Shown here one piece after another: positions 7,307 to 16,441 of a stretch of 64,000 nt of DNA. The notes under the pieces were generated by a model. It was not told the DNA's origin and did no database searches. It saw only the letters and a program-made list of their open reading frames with translations. The DNA comes from Candidatus Peribacteria bacterium (GTDB lineage: Bacteria; Patescibacteriota; Gracilibacteria; Peribacterales; Peribacteraceae): NCBI GenBank assembly GCA_018652265.1, contig JABICL010000006.1, forward strand, positions 1 through 64,000, given 5' to 3'. A program made the position numbers and the translations under genes. Every line of letters begins with the position of its first letter. Position 1 is the stretch's first letter.

Positions 7307-10300
7307 TTACCTACTTCTCTTTCCTTCTCTGTACATACCAGCAACTCTTGATGTTTCATCAAGATTACTAATTTCTCTGTAATCATCACATGTGTACTGC
7401 AATATGGTATGCAAAGCCAATGCCCTAAACCTATCTTGTACTTGTTTAGGAATCTTTATTTCCATATCAATTGATATGCCAACTTCTTTAGAAAGTTCTA
7501 GAACTAACCTGCTAATAGATGGATCTTTTAAGCTATACCTATTTGAAAGCTTATCTATTAGATCAGTATTTGATTCGAATTCTATGTTCAACCTTCTGGC
7601 CAATCCAAAAAGCACATCATCAGCAGTTGAATTGTCTAGATTCTCTGCTTTTAAAATTCTTTGTACTTGAGCTCTTACAGATGGAGCCCTGAGTCCTAGA
7701 GATTTAGCAGCTCCATCCAGAAATCTTCCTCCACAACCAGAAACTCCAACACTCCACGCTATTTCACCAGATTTCATGCTAACAACATTTGAAACTCTCA
7801 AAGCCTCCATTTTCTTATGCTTAAGAGGGTCACTTATATTTGCATTGGTTCTACCTAAAACTTTTTCCATGTCGGTCCGAAGTAATGCGCAAGATTGATC
7901 ATCTGGAAAATCTCTAAGCGCCTTTTCTGCTTGTAGCAAATCGGTACCACCAGCACATTCGTTTATTATGCTCTCCACTGCATCCATCCACTGACGATCC
8001 GATGCCCAAGGAATAGATTGGGCACCATATCTTGTACGAAGCTCTTTTGGACTAATATCAACGTAGCTTTTTGGATTATTTGCACCTTTTAGAAAATATG
8101 CAGCCCTACCATTTCTATTACTCACCAAAAATTGTGCATTCATATCTTCTGGCAAAGTTACAACTGTATAACCCTGCCCCTCTGATTCCGACGGCAATAC
8201 TTTAGATTTTGGACTTTGACCCTGATTTTCACCCTGTTCATCTTCATCATAATCAAATCTGGCACGTATTCCATGCTTGAGCAAAATTCCAGTTATGATT
8301 TGTAATCTAGGCAATTCAGACTCACCCTCTTCTGCACCATTCCCCCCCTGATCAATCGTCATATCTTTCTCAGAGCTCACAGACAGAAGTCTGCCACTTA
8401 TAGATCCTATATCGAACAAGCTTCTCTCTTGCTCATCAGTATCAGGCAACTCAATCATATCCCATTCTCCTCTAATATCTTGAATACCTAAATCATTCAC
8501 TAGCTCTTCTATCTCAGTGGTATCGGATGCCTGAATACCCAATGTGAGCTGCATCAGAAGCAAGTATTGCCTAGGAAAAACTACACACCTACCACCTTCT
8601 CTTTCTACCAGAAACAACGGCTCAGGAACATTATCCAAGCTCATAATTGCAGGACAATGTAAGTACAGTGCCTTTTTCATATCACGATTTAGAGATATAG
8701 CACCTGCTTCTATAGGCTTCATCTTTTCTGCAATTGAAGAGCTATGAGAAGGAGCCGCAAATGCTGTATGCGCCACTGTCTCAATATTACCAACATCTCC
8801 TAATCTTAAGCCTTTACCTCTAACAGTAAAATTATGTGGAGTCTGATGTGAACACACTATATCCGTTGCATATGTACCTCTAACTTGTTCATCTTGCGAT
8901 GCAATTCTACCAGTCATTACTTCGCATGAATGCGGATCAACCGAATGAAATAGAAAACTATCTTTTTCTGGCATCTTACAAATAAGGCCAACTACAGTAT
9001 TAGTTGGATGATTTCTAAGAATTTTTTTGTATGTAGAACCTGTACACATATTCTTTGACACACTTGTAGTATCTACACCTATATCATCACCAATAGTACG
9101 TAAATCACCTGATAACGATAAAGCTTCTTTCGAAGCAAATATAAACATACTTCTAACTAGAGGCATATCGCATTGAGTAGATAATGTAGCACTTTCCATC
9201 TTTAAGCTAAGATCTTTAACAATGCTCACCATTCTTGAATCAAGTGAATAAATTACCTCTCGTAATACCGAATAAAATATCGAGAAGTAAACAGGACCTC
9301 TATTTGTATCAAGGCCAGGAAATGCACCCTTATTTTGAAACTCAGATAAAATCGTATGTGCCAATCTCTCAATAACTCCCATAGTAACTAGAACAACTTC
9401 TGCAATTTCTATATCTGATAGCTGTGATTGTTTTCTAGAAGAAAGAATTTCTGTAACAATATTTTGTACCATTTCATCCACAATTCCCAACAGCTCTCTT
9501 TTATATTCACCCTGCTCAAACAAGAATTCATGCCATTCATTTCTTGAGGCATCATCATTTGGAATATCCTGCGTAGTGTATTTAGGTTCTTGATTAAAAT
9601 CACAAAAAAGTTGAAATGCCATACCTTCAATATATCTAACGGCATCTTGAACGCTCCTCTTCAGTGGCCTTCTGGCATTCAGACGTCTTCCTGCAAGATC
9701 TTCTGGACTACCACCATTTGCTAATGGATCTTCATCGTAAGCACCAATTGCCGACAATTCCTTTATTGCATCTGCATAATATTTAATAGAAAGATCTTCA
9801 ACTCTAGCTTCTAGACTAGCATCCACAGATTCATCTTCACTATGATCTGCGTTATCGCCAACACAAGCTGATTCATTTTTTGATTTGTAAATATCAATTA
9901 TCTGCTCCTGTGGAATTTTATATATCTCATCATTTAAATCTTCAACAATACTTCCAAACTTTTGCTTAAAAATTTCATATGAAGCATTGCCACATACTCC
10001 TGCTAAATATGTGCACATACGTAAATATGCTTCTTGCACACTCATAGGTAATTCATCTCCTATTTCTTCATGCATACGCCTTGTTGTTTTTAAGATCCAA
10101 TCCTCAAAATTAGCACTTGCATCTGTTTCAAACTCATCAGAAATTTTATTAGCTACATCAGAAAATCTACCATCAGTACACACATCCAATGCTTGGACGA
10201 TGGCAGAGTGTTTAAGAGCTAAACTCGCATTTGAATTATCACCAAAGCCGCCACTATCAACCAGCTGAAGTGATTGCGCAAAGGATCCAAGCAAAGCAAT

Positions 10301-10963
10301 ACCAGCCCATCTCGGAGTAGTCTGCAATGGATTTACTCCAATAAATGTAGCAGCAGACAATCGACGATATTTGCATAAAACCTTTGTATCAGATCTAAAA
10401 TTATCCCTCTCAAGGATACCTATATTTGTTCTCTGCTCTTCAATATCAATAGAAAGTTCACCACGCTCGCTGAGACGTGCTGCTTTATAACTCAATGGCA
10501 CTAGTTCAATTTGTCTTTTTATAACAGACAATGTTTCCTCAGTGTTGATTTCTACTAACGTTTCACTCTTATCCGTATGAGAACCCTCTACTTTGGACAA
10601 TATCAAATCAATACCCTCTTTATAGATCCTCTCTAATTCATCTGGCTCCATCAACTCTCCAGTAAAAATTGGATCAGCAATTTTATCAGATTCAGACGTT
10701 GCCTGCTCTACAGCCAATGCATCTTCTGCTTTTGCTCTAAGTATTTCTCTTTCTTCTTCTAATTTTGCAGAAATAAGCTCTTCGGCAATTAGTAACTGCC
10801 ATTCTTCTGCTTCGTCTAAAGGCGAATGCTTTTTCCTTGCTCGCTTCCCCTTAGCATCATTATGCAATCTTCTTTTCGTCTTCAAGCTATCACGAAGCTT
10901 TATGAGCTCCTCAGAATTCATACCATCAAGATCTGCCCTTATTGCATCTTCATTAAGTTCCAT
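7307..10963 (-). CDS. Large cytoplasmic protein of unknown function
   Basis: A 1218-residue protein with no signal peptide, transmembrane segment or domain I can name. The N terminus is strongly charged and helical with a basic patch (KTKRRLHNDAKGKRARKKH, about 28-46) and likely coiled coil to residue 95. The middle (170-700) is mixed alpha-helical. An acidic low-complexity linker lies near 880-905 (DEDEQGENQGQSPKSK), followed by a smaller globular part and a basic C terminus. The ORF is intact and shows no in-frame repeat insertions. It ends 2 bases from the convergent sugar transferase; downstream of pcm on the same strand. Confidence 0.75.
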   Translation of the reverse strand: MELNEDAIRADLDGMNSEELIKLRDSLKTKRRLHNDAKGKRARKKHSPLDEAEEWQLLIAEELISAKLEEEREILRAKAEDALAVEQATSESDKIADPIFTGELMEPDELERIYKEGIDLILSKVEGSHTDKSETLVEINTEETLSVIKRQIELVPLSYKAARLSERGELSIDIEEQRTNIGILERDNFRSDTKVLCKYRRLSAATFIGVNPLQTTPRWAGIALLGSFAQSLQLVDSGGFGDNSNASLALKHSAIVQALDVCTDGRFSDVANKISDEFETDASANFEDWILKTTRRMHEEIGDELPMSVQEAYLRMCTYLAGVCGNASYEIFKQKFGSIVEDLNDEIYKIPQEQIIDIYKSKNESACVGDNADHSEDESVDASLEARVEDLSIKYYADAIKELSAIGAYDEDPLANGGSPEDLAGRRLNARRPLKRSVQDAVRYIEGMAFQLFCDFNQEPKYTTQDIPNDDASRNEWHEFLFEQGEYKRELLGIVDEMVQNIVTEILSSRKQSQLSDIEIAEVVLVTMGVIERLAHTILSEFQNKGAFPGLDTNRGPVYFSIFYSVLREVIYSLDSRMVSIVKDLSLKMESATLSTQCDMPLVRSMFIFASKEALSLSGDLRTIGDDIGVDTTSVSKNMCTGSTYKKILRNHPTNTVVGLICKMPEKDSFLFHSVDPHSCEVMTGRIASQDEQVRGTYATDIVCSHQTPHNFTVRGKGLRLGDVGNIETVAHTAFAAPSHSSSIAEKMKPIEAGAISLNRDMKKALYLHCPAIMSLDNVPEPLFLVEREGGRCVVFPRQYLLLMQLTLGIQASDTTEIEELVNDLGIQDIRGEWDMIELPDTDEQERSLFDIGSISGRLLSVSSEKDMTIDQGGNGAEEGESELPRLQIITGILLKHGIRARFDYDEDEQGENQGQSPKSKVLPSESEGQGYTVVTLPEDMNAQFLVSNRNGRAAYFLKGANNPKSYVDISPKELRTRYGAQSIPWASDRQWMDAVESIINECAGGTDLLQAEKALRDFPDDQSCALLRTDMEKVLGRTNANISDPLKHKKMEALRVSNVVSMKSGEIAWSVGVSGCGGRFLDGAAKSLGLRAPSVRAQVQRILKAENLDNSTADDVLFGLARRLNIEFESNTDLIDKLSNRYSLKDPSISRLVLELSKEVGISIDMEIKIPKQVQDRFRALALHTILQYTCDDYREISNLDETSRVAGMYREGKRSR

Positions 10964-10987
10964 AAAGGAACATATTCTGCAACATTT

Positions 10988-11659
10988 CTATACAAAAGGC
11001 AAGTCTGGAAGGTCTCTATTTTTCTCGTCCCCAAATTTCCCGACTATAGGCACAAATACATATGCTCCATGATCTTCCTCTGAGATATTTCCGTCAGAAT
11101 CCTTTCTAAATACAAGCATTCTTTGTTCTACAGTTCCTACTGGAGCCACAAGTGATCCACCAGGATTTAACTGATCTATAAGATGACTAGGAGTTTCAGA
11201 AAAGGCAGCAGAAACTAATATTCGATCGTAAGGAGCTCCCTCTTCCCATCCGCCACTAGCATCCGCAGAATGCATAGAAATTTTATCACCATGTCCAAGC
11301 TTACTTATTACCTTGGCAGCAATAACCGAAAGCTCTGGAACTATCTCTACACCAACTACTTCGCAGCCAAGCTCAGAAAGTATGGCGCATACATATCCAG
11401 ATCCAGATCCTATCTCCAAAACTCTATTCCCCGAAGAAGGAGATAAAAGTGTAAGCATTCTAATTACCGTAGATGGCTGTGAAATTGTTTGACCATGCCC
11501 TATCTGCAGAGGCTTATCTGCATAAGCATGATCTTTCACATCTTCTGGAACAAAATCTTCTCTAGGCACTTTTTCGAATGCCTTAATTATCCCCTCATCA
11601 ATTTCCTCCAAACACCATTTGTCTATAAGAATTCTTTTGGACTCAATTGGGGTAGGCAT
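10988..11659 (-). CDS. pcm: Protein-L-isoaspartate O-methyltransferase
   Basis: A 223-residue class I SAM methyltransferase that repairs isoaspartyl residues in aged proteins. The PCMT signature is clear: GHGQTISQPSTVIRML (about 54-69) and the SAM-binding glycine loop VLEIGSGSGYVCAIL (about 79-93), then EIVPELSVIA and DRILVSAAFSETPSHL. The substrate-binding tail ends KFGDEKNRDLPDLPFV. The ATG follows TACAGT by 6 bases, another possible leaderless start. It lies 24 bases upstream of the 1218-residue gene. Confidence 0.94.
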   Translation of the reverse strand: MPTPIESKRILIDKWCLEEIDEGIIKAFEKVPREDFVPEDVKDHAYADKPLQIGHGQTISQPSTVIRMLTLLSPSSGNRVLEIGSGSGYVCAILSELGCEVVGVEIVPELSVIAAKVISKLGHGDKISMHSADASGGWEEGAPYDRILVSAAFSETPSHLIDQLNPGGSLVAPVGTVEQRMLVFRKDSDGNISEEDHGAYVFVPIVGKFGDEKNRDLPDLPFV

Positions 11660-11710
11660 GTGGATACTGTACGACAGAAATTGTCATTAACACAATCGCC
11701 AATTATGCTT

Positions 11711-11803
11711 TCCTCGAGTGAGTCTTGAGCTTGTCGAAAGACGAATCGAGAGGCAATCTCTGTGTATACCTCTCGACGTCCGCGGTTGGCGAACGCTCGA
11801 GGA
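11711..11803. repeat. Repeat family C, intergenic copy (multi-hairpin palindrome)
   Basis: A 93-base element bounded by TCCTCGAG and CTCGAGGA. Inside are a GTCTT/AAGAC hairpin, a TCGAGAGG/CCTCTCGA hairpin and a weak third arm, so the single strand could fold as a cloverleaf. A related element of 79 bases lies inside murD (35579-35657) with the same ends and the same GTCGAGAGGCA-like centre. It sits between pcm and the RlmD-type gene. Confidence 0.8.
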
Positions 11804-11809
11804 GAGTAT

Positions 11810-13330
11810 TTAACTTTTCTGTAATAAAGCTACTGTCTCCACATGTGCTGTATGCGGAAATAGGTCCAGAGGCTGCACCATACGAAGTTCATATCCGTTC
11901 TTTAGAAATTCTCCTAGATCTCTCGCGAATGTAGAAGTATTGCAAGAAACATAAATCACTTTTTCTGGAGAATGACCAAGAATAGATTCAACTACCTTCT
12001 TATGAAGCCCTGCTCTAGGCGGATCTACCACAACAACATCGAATTTATATTTACCACCAGGAGCAAGCTGCTTAGAAAGCACATGCTCTGCAGCACCTTT
12101 ATAGAAACTTATGTTAGCAATCTTATTTGTGCCAGCAGATACAAGTGCATCTTCTATCGCATGAGCATTACTTTCAATTCCTACTACTTTTTCCGAGAAT
12201 CTAGATAAATACTGACCTATAGATCCAAGTCCGCAGTAACAATCAAGCACTATCTCTCTTCCAGAAAGATCTGCCACTTGAGCTATCGTTTGATACAACT
12301 TCTCTGCAGCTAAAGTATTTGTCTGGAAAAATGAAAACGGAGACAAATTAAATTCTAAATCGAATAATCTTTCTTTGATACTTGGAGGTCCTTTCAGAAC
12401 ATGTATGTTTTTCTTTGAAAGATTATTTATTCCAGAAGACGATAGTGTGTCGTTTCTACCAAAATGCTCTACAACAATTAAAGAAGAGATATTTGGAAGC
12501 TGACCAAATTTAGTAAAGTGCTGAAAGAGTGGTTCTAGCTCTCTTTTTTTTGCCTGTACTACAAAACAAATCATCTGTTCTCCGGTATGTATACCTCTAC
12601 GAAGAAGTAATGTTCTAAGCATTCCTTTGTGAGTCTTTGGATTGTATACAGGCAGCTTTGTTCGTTCCATAAAACGCTTAACCTCAGCAAGCAAAGCTGT
12701 AATTTGCTCATCGTACAAGTGACATTCTTCTACAGGAAGAATAGTCGCCCATTGTCCTGGTTGATGGAAGCCAATAGAAGGATTCTCATCAAAATACACA
12801 CACTTAGATTCAGACCCCTGTGGATCAACCGTTTCTGATCTCATAGAAGAGTATCCAAAAGTGAGTTCTAATTTATTCCTATAATTAAATATCTGTGGAC
12901 TTGGAATTATAGATAACACACGTCCAGAAAGACTTTTTCTTATATTCTCATCCACAGGGGTCACGTGCTCCAATGTATCTTTTACTATCTGCTCTTTGTA
13001 GAGAATTTGTTTGTTATATGGCAAATGTTGCCAGATACAACCTCCGCATTTCGCAAAATGCTTACATCTCGGCATTATCTCATCCACAGTCTTGCTCTCT
13101 ATTTTCCTCATTTTAGCCTCTATATATCCTCCTTTGTTTTTGGTAATACAAACTCGTACTTTTTGACCTGGAATAGCTCCCTGTACGAATACAGGCACCC
13201 CTTCATGGATCGCCATCCCAGCTCCCTGAGCGGCAATCTTCTCGATCTTCAGAACTATCTCTTGCCCTTGTTTTAGACCACTAGAAGGCCTCTGTGAGCC
13301 CACAGGATCTGCATCTGAGGTACTTGACAT
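11810..13330 (-). CDS. RlmD/TrmA-family RNA (uracil-5-)-methyltransferase
   Basis: A 506-residue enzyme that methylates a uridine in 23S rRNA or tRNA using SAM. A TRAM RNA-binding domain occupies about 22-85, followed by an iron-sulfur cysteine cluster, PRCKHFAKCGGCIWQ (about 87-101). The methyltransferase domain shows FFQTNTLAAEKLYQ, the SAM loop LDCYCGLGSIGQYL and the catalytic cysteine in VIYVSCNTSTFARDL. The exact target (U747, U1939 or tRNA U54) cannot be decided. The ORF begins with a low-complexity stretch (MSSTSDADPVGSQRPSSG), so the true start could be a little downstream. Confidence 0.9.
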   Translation of the reverse strand: MSSTSDADPVGSQRPSSGLKQGQEIVLKIEKIAAQGAGMAIHEGVPVFVQGAIPGQKVRVCITKNKGGYIEAKMRKIESKTVDEIMPRCKHFAKCGGCIWQHLPYNKQILYKEQIVKDTLEHVTPVDENIRKSLSGRVLSIIPSPQIFNYRNKLELTFGYSSMRSETVDPQGSESKCVYFDENPSIGFHQPGQWATILPVEECHLYDEQITALLAEVKRFMERTKLPVYNPKTHKGMLRTLLLRRGIHTGEQMICFVVQAKKRELEPLFQHFTKFGQLPNISSLIVVEHFGRNDTLSSSGINNLSKKNIHVLKGPPSIKERLFDLEFNLSPFSFFQTNTLAAEKLYQTIAQVADLSGREIVLDCYCGLGSIGQYLSRFSEKVVGIESNAHAIEDALVSAGTNKIANISFYKGAAEHVLSKQLAPGGKYKFDVVVVDPPRAGLHKKVVESILGHSPEKVIYVSCNTSTFARDLGEFLKNGYELRMVQPLDLFPHTAHVETVALLQKS

Positions 13331-13380
13331 ATTTTGTCAAAAATGGTATAAAGTTATCCTTTACTTGAGAACTACAAGAA

Positions 13381-14259
13381 ATGCCTAAAACCCTCTCCTT
13401 CCTCCTCATAGGCCTCACTTCTGCCACTATTCTAGCATATGGAATGGTGGAAGCAACGAATATAGACAGAGATCAGCATTCTGTAATCAGAATCCAGCAG
13501 ATGGAAATTCCAGCTATAGCTGATGTGAGAATTGTAGAGAGAGCAGCTGCTAAAGAAGAGAGTTTAGATGTTGTAGATGTTGTAGAGACAGTAGAAGTGG
13601 AATCAATAGAAACAGAGGAAGTATCTTATCTCCCTGTAGTAGATCAGGATGATATAAGAGAAGAAGATAAGAAGCTTCTAAACGATATTCTTATGTGGCT
13701 CCCCTCTTCTTGCAGAGACAATCTAGACCATCTAGTAGTTAGATATGATCCTTCTGCCCCACGTGGACAGGGAACATCCAGCACCATTCTTATACGTGGT
13801 GGAATGTCTAAAAAAGAAACCGTCTCCATTATGGTTCACGAATGTGGTCATATAGTGGATCTAGGATCTATGCAGGGAACACAGGATTCTGGCGAAAGCG
13901 TATATCCTGACGGACCAATCCCTACCTACAATAACGATCTAAGTGCTGCTTTCTATTCTATTTCTTGGTCAGACGTTGTATCTAAGTATTCGACTTCTGA
14001 TGAAAATGACTTTGTATCTGGATATGCTGCATCTGATCCTTTCGAAGATTTCGCAGAAAGCTTCATTCTTTATGCCCTACATAATGACGCCTTCAAAAAG
14101 ATGGCAAACCAAAATGAAGTTATCTCTCAAAAATACGATTTCATGAAAAACTTCATATTCAATTCTGGATTTGAATCATTACAAGGAATGTATGAATTAC
14201 CAGAGAATGAACGTGTCTGGGATATAACTAAGCTTTCGCACGACGCTCTTCGCGTCTAG
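13381..14259 (+). CDS. Secreted zincin-like metalloprotease (putative)
   Basis: A 292-residue protein with an N-terminal signal or anchor (about 5-22), an acidic valine-rich linker (45-85) and a C-terminal domain containing HECGH (residues 153-157, an HExxH zinc motif). Downstream, FEDFAESF (221-228) supplies glutamates suited to be the third ligand. The pair HExxH plus F-x-x-FAE-x-F resembles the anthrax-lethal-factor-like (ATLF) and related gluzincin families. Substrate is unknown. It stands alone on the plus strand between minus-strand genes, and its last 32 bases overlap a convergent small ORF. Confidence 0.7.
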   Translation: MPKTLSFLLIGLTSATILAYGMVEATNIDRDQHSVIRIQQMEIPAIADVRIVERAAAKEESLDVVDVVETVEVESIETEEVSYLPVVDQDDIREEDKKLLNDILMWLPSSCRDNLDHLVVRYDPSAPRGQGTSSTILIRGGMSKKETVSIMVHECGHIVDLGSMQGTQDSGESVYPDGPIPTYNNDLSAAFYSISWSDVVSKYSTSDENDFVSGYAASDPFEDFAESFILYALHNDAFKKMANQNEVISQKYDFMKNFIFNSGFESLQGMYELPENERVWDITKLSHDALRV

Positions 14260-14362
14260 CTCTTGCCTTCTCTTTGTTTAGCCTATTCCTCATCTTTGCC
14301 TTTGGGCGACGAGTATTTGGCGTAGAATCCTTGCCTTGGTGATTTGATGCTCTGTTTGACAT
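14228..14362 (-). CDS. Small highly basic protein (44 aa)
   Basis: An ATG-to-TAG ORF of 44 residues (MSNRASNHQGKDSTPNTRRP, then KAKMRNRL and a Lys/Arg/Glu-rich tail). About one third of residues are Lys or Arg, as in small ribosomal or nucleic-acid-binding proteins, but I cannot match it to a named one. A TAAAAT box and a weak AGG lie upstream. It overlaps the 3' end of the convergent zincin gene by 32 bases. Confidence 0.45.
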   Translation of the reverse strand: MSNRASNHQGKDSTPNTRRPKAKMRNRLNKEKARARREERRAKA

Positions 14363-14388
14363 AAGCCTGCATATTTTACACAAAAATG

Positions 14389-14464
14389 AATCGCGGCGTA
14401 GTTTAAAAAGGCTTTCTTTTTCGAAAAAGCCGGATTCATCGCGGCGTAGTTGAACGAAGCCGGA
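14389..14464. repeat. Direct repeat pair with internal hairpin (family F)
   Basis: ATCGCGGCGTAGTT occurs near 14389 and again near 14438. Between them GGCTTT and AAAAAGCC form a hairpin with T-rich and A-rich arms that could terminate transcription. The second copy runs into GAACGAAGCCGGA immediately before the CCA end of tRNA-Arg, echoing the repeats beside tRNA-Thr. Confidence 0.55.
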
Positions 14465-14539
14465 TGGTATCCCCGGTAGGAATCGAACCTACATCTGCCC
14501 CTTAGGAGGGGGCCGTTCTATCCATTGAACTACGAGGAC
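14465..14539 (-). tRNA. tRNA-Arg (anticodon CCU)
   Basis: On the minus strand GTCCTCG pairs with CGGGGAT in the acceptor arm. The anticodon stem GCCCC/GGGGC encloses CTCCTAA, giving anticodon CCT (arginine, AGG codons). The T arm GTAGGTTCGATTCCTAC is regular, the discriminator is A and CCA is encoded. Confidence 0.96.
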
Positions 14540-14608
14540 ACAGCACTATTGTACTAGAAAAAATCTCTTCATTTCCTATTTTTCGCGGAGCAGGAGCTCC
14601 GCGACACA

Positions 14609-15145
14609 TTATCCAAGCACATAAACCTCCCTCGACTCAGTAGGAAGGGAGCTTTTCTTTAGTTTAATTTCTTTCACAGTCTCGGTGTCTTTTCCCCCAC
14701 AAGCAGCAACTACCTCATTGAATATTTTGTCATCTGCAGTTCTCATAGGAATAACTACAGGTGGATCTACTTCTTCTACTATAGCCTGAACCTTCTTTAC
14801 ATCTTCTGCAGGAATTATCAAAACATCCAAATCTCCGAGTAGTTCAATCTCGTATTCGGACCATTCTCCAAGTGGGGCATTCATAAAACCACAACGCAGA
14901 TTATCCACAGTAACGATGTAAGAAACATTTCCATTTACACCAACTCCACGAATAGAGATTCCATCGTAGTCATATTCGCCAGGCCAAGAAATTACTCCTT
15001 CTACTTGTTGATCCTGAGCTTTATCCAATAAAAACCTTTTCCCTGCCTCGCCTTTTTTGATGTCTCCTTCAGGAAATACTACCAATGAGCCCTGCTTTGT
15101 CTCACATAGAACTGTCTTTTTGCCTTTCGACTTTATTGTAATCAT
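14609..15145 (-). CDS. Degenerate metallo-beta-lactamase-fold protein
   Basis: A 178-residue protein whose pattern (short strands, WPGEYDYDGISIRGV at about 53-67, a DVLIIP strand and a late VVIPMR strand) resembles small UlaG-like MBL-fold proteins. The metal-binding HxHxDH motif is absent, so hydrolase activity is doubtful. The gene starts inside murA (44-base overlap), which implies co-transcription and possibly translational coupling. Role unknown. Confidence 0.6.
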   Translation of the reverse strand: MITIKSKGKKTVLCETKQGSLVVFPEGDIKKGEAGKRFLLDKAQDQQVEGVISWPGEYDYDGISIRGVGVNGNVSYIVTVDNLRCGFMNAPLGEWSEYEIELLGDLDVLIIPAEDVKKVQAIVEEVDPPVVIPMRTADDKIFNEVVAACGGKDTETVKEIKLKKSSLPTESREVYVLG

Positions 15146-16418
15146 GTGATGAGTCTACCTGACCATCCTCTATTCGTTCAATACGAGCACCAACAGATCG
15201 AAGCTTTTCTTCGAGTTTTTCATATCCACGTTCAATGTACTGTACATCTGTGATCAAAGTTTCACCCCTTGCGCATAGTCCTGCAAGGACCATTCCAGCC
15301 CCAGCCCTTATATCGTTACTTGTAACTGTGCGACCACGCAGTTGAGTTGGTCCGATTATAAGAGCTTGATGAGCATTCAAGATTTCTACATGTGCACCCA
15401 TCTTTTCTAGCTCAAAGAGATATCCCAATCTTCCTTCGAACATTCTTTCAAATACTCTACTAACTCCACTTGCCTGAGTCATGGCAACGCCAATTGCTGC
15501 TTGTAAGTCTGTTGGGAATCCAGGAAAGACATTTGTTTTTACATTACATGCCTTTAGGGATTTGCCTCCTTTTACATGCAATACAGAATCTTCGACGCTC
15601 CACATAGCACCCAAAGAAGATAGCGTCTTCATGAATGAAACCATTTGTTCTTCTCTAAATCCTTTTATCCTCAAATCTCCACCAGTAAGAATTCCAGCTA
15701 GAGCAAAAAATCCTGCCTCCAAATAATCTGTAGTTACAAAGTGCTCTGTTCCACTTAACTTAGATCCTTTTATAACCAAATCATGAGAACCAATCCCCTC
15801 TATATTTGCCCCCATACTTACAAGTAGATCACATAAGTCCTGTACATGTGGCTCTGATGCTGCAAGTTTTATGTGTACCTTATTATTTCCATAAGCAGCA
15901 GCCATGAGAATATTCTCCGTAGCTGTAACAGAAAACTCTGGAAGTATTACTTCTCCATTTTTTATGTCCCCTTTTAAATGTAACACCTCATCATTTGAAA
16001 TATCCTCTGCTCCCAATTGCACAAGTGAATCTATATGTGCATAAACAGGCCTCTTTCCTATTACACATCCACCAGGATATGCCATTTTCACTTCTCCACA
16101 TCTAGCAAGCAGTGGGCCGAGAACCAGAATGGAAGCTCTAAGCTTTTTCACAAGATCATGAGGAATGGTTTTGCATTCCAAATTTTCTGCTTTGATCTTT
16201 AGTGTATTTCCTTCGAGCTGATGCTCTACTCCTAGGTATGTAAATATATCTAGCAGAGAATAAACATCACTAATTGCAGGAACATTTTTTAGAACTACCT
16301 CTTCATCTGTAAGCAGTGCTGCACACATACAAGGAAGTGCTGCATTTTTGGCTCCACCTAGGGATATTTCTCCGCGGAGAGGAGATATGCCTTCTATGCG
16401 ATAACGGGTATCGAGCAT
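15102..16418 (-). CDS. murA: UDP-N-acetylglucosamine 1-carboxyvinyltransferase
   Basis: A 438-residue EPSP-synthase-fold enzyme that transfers enolpyruvate to UDP-GlcNAc, the first committed step of peptidoglycan synthesis. The N terminus GGAKNAALPCMCAALLTDE and the active-site loop PGGCVIGKRPV are present; the catalytic cysteine, the fosfomycin target, is residue 118. DIRAGAGMVLAGL and GYEKLEEKL near the C terminus are also typical. The ATG follows a TATAAT box by 8 bases. The C-terminal tail (QVDSSHDYNKVERQKDSSM) extends past the usual end and overlaps the next gene. Confidence 0.97.
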   Translation of the reverse strand: MLDTRYRIEGISPLRGEISLGGAKNAALPCMCAALLTDEEVVLKNVPAISDVYSLLDIFTYLGVEHQLEGNTLKIKAENLECKTIPHDLVKKLRASILVLGPLLARCGEVKMAYPGGCVIGKRPVYAHIDSLVQLGAEDISNDEVLHLKGDIKNGEVILPEFSVTATENILMAAAYGNNKVHIKLAASEPHVQDLCDLLVSMGANIEGIGSHDLVIKGSKLSGTEHFVTTDYLEAGFFALAGILTGGDLRIKGFREEQMVSFMKTLSSLGAMWSVEDSVLHVKGGKSLKACNVKTNVFPGFPTDLQAAIGVAMTQASGVSRVFERMFEGRLGYLFELEKMGAHVEILNAHQALIIGPTQLRGRTVTSNDIRAGAGMVLAGLCARGETLITDVQYIERGYEKLEEKLRSVGARIERIEDGQVDSSHDYNKVERQKDSSM

Positions 16419-16426
16419 GGAGCTGG

Positions 16427-16432
16427 ATTATA
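16427..16432 (-). promoter_or_regulatory. -10 box of murA (near-leaderless)
   Basis: A perfect TATAAT on the minus strand is followed by CCAGCTCC and the murA ATG. The implied transcript starts at or within two bases of the start codon. Confidence 0.6.
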
Positions 16433-16441
16433 GGGTATTTT

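Noticed and set aside
14609-15145. Active metallo-beta-lactamase hydrolase
   Set aside because: The HxHxDH metal motif is missing.
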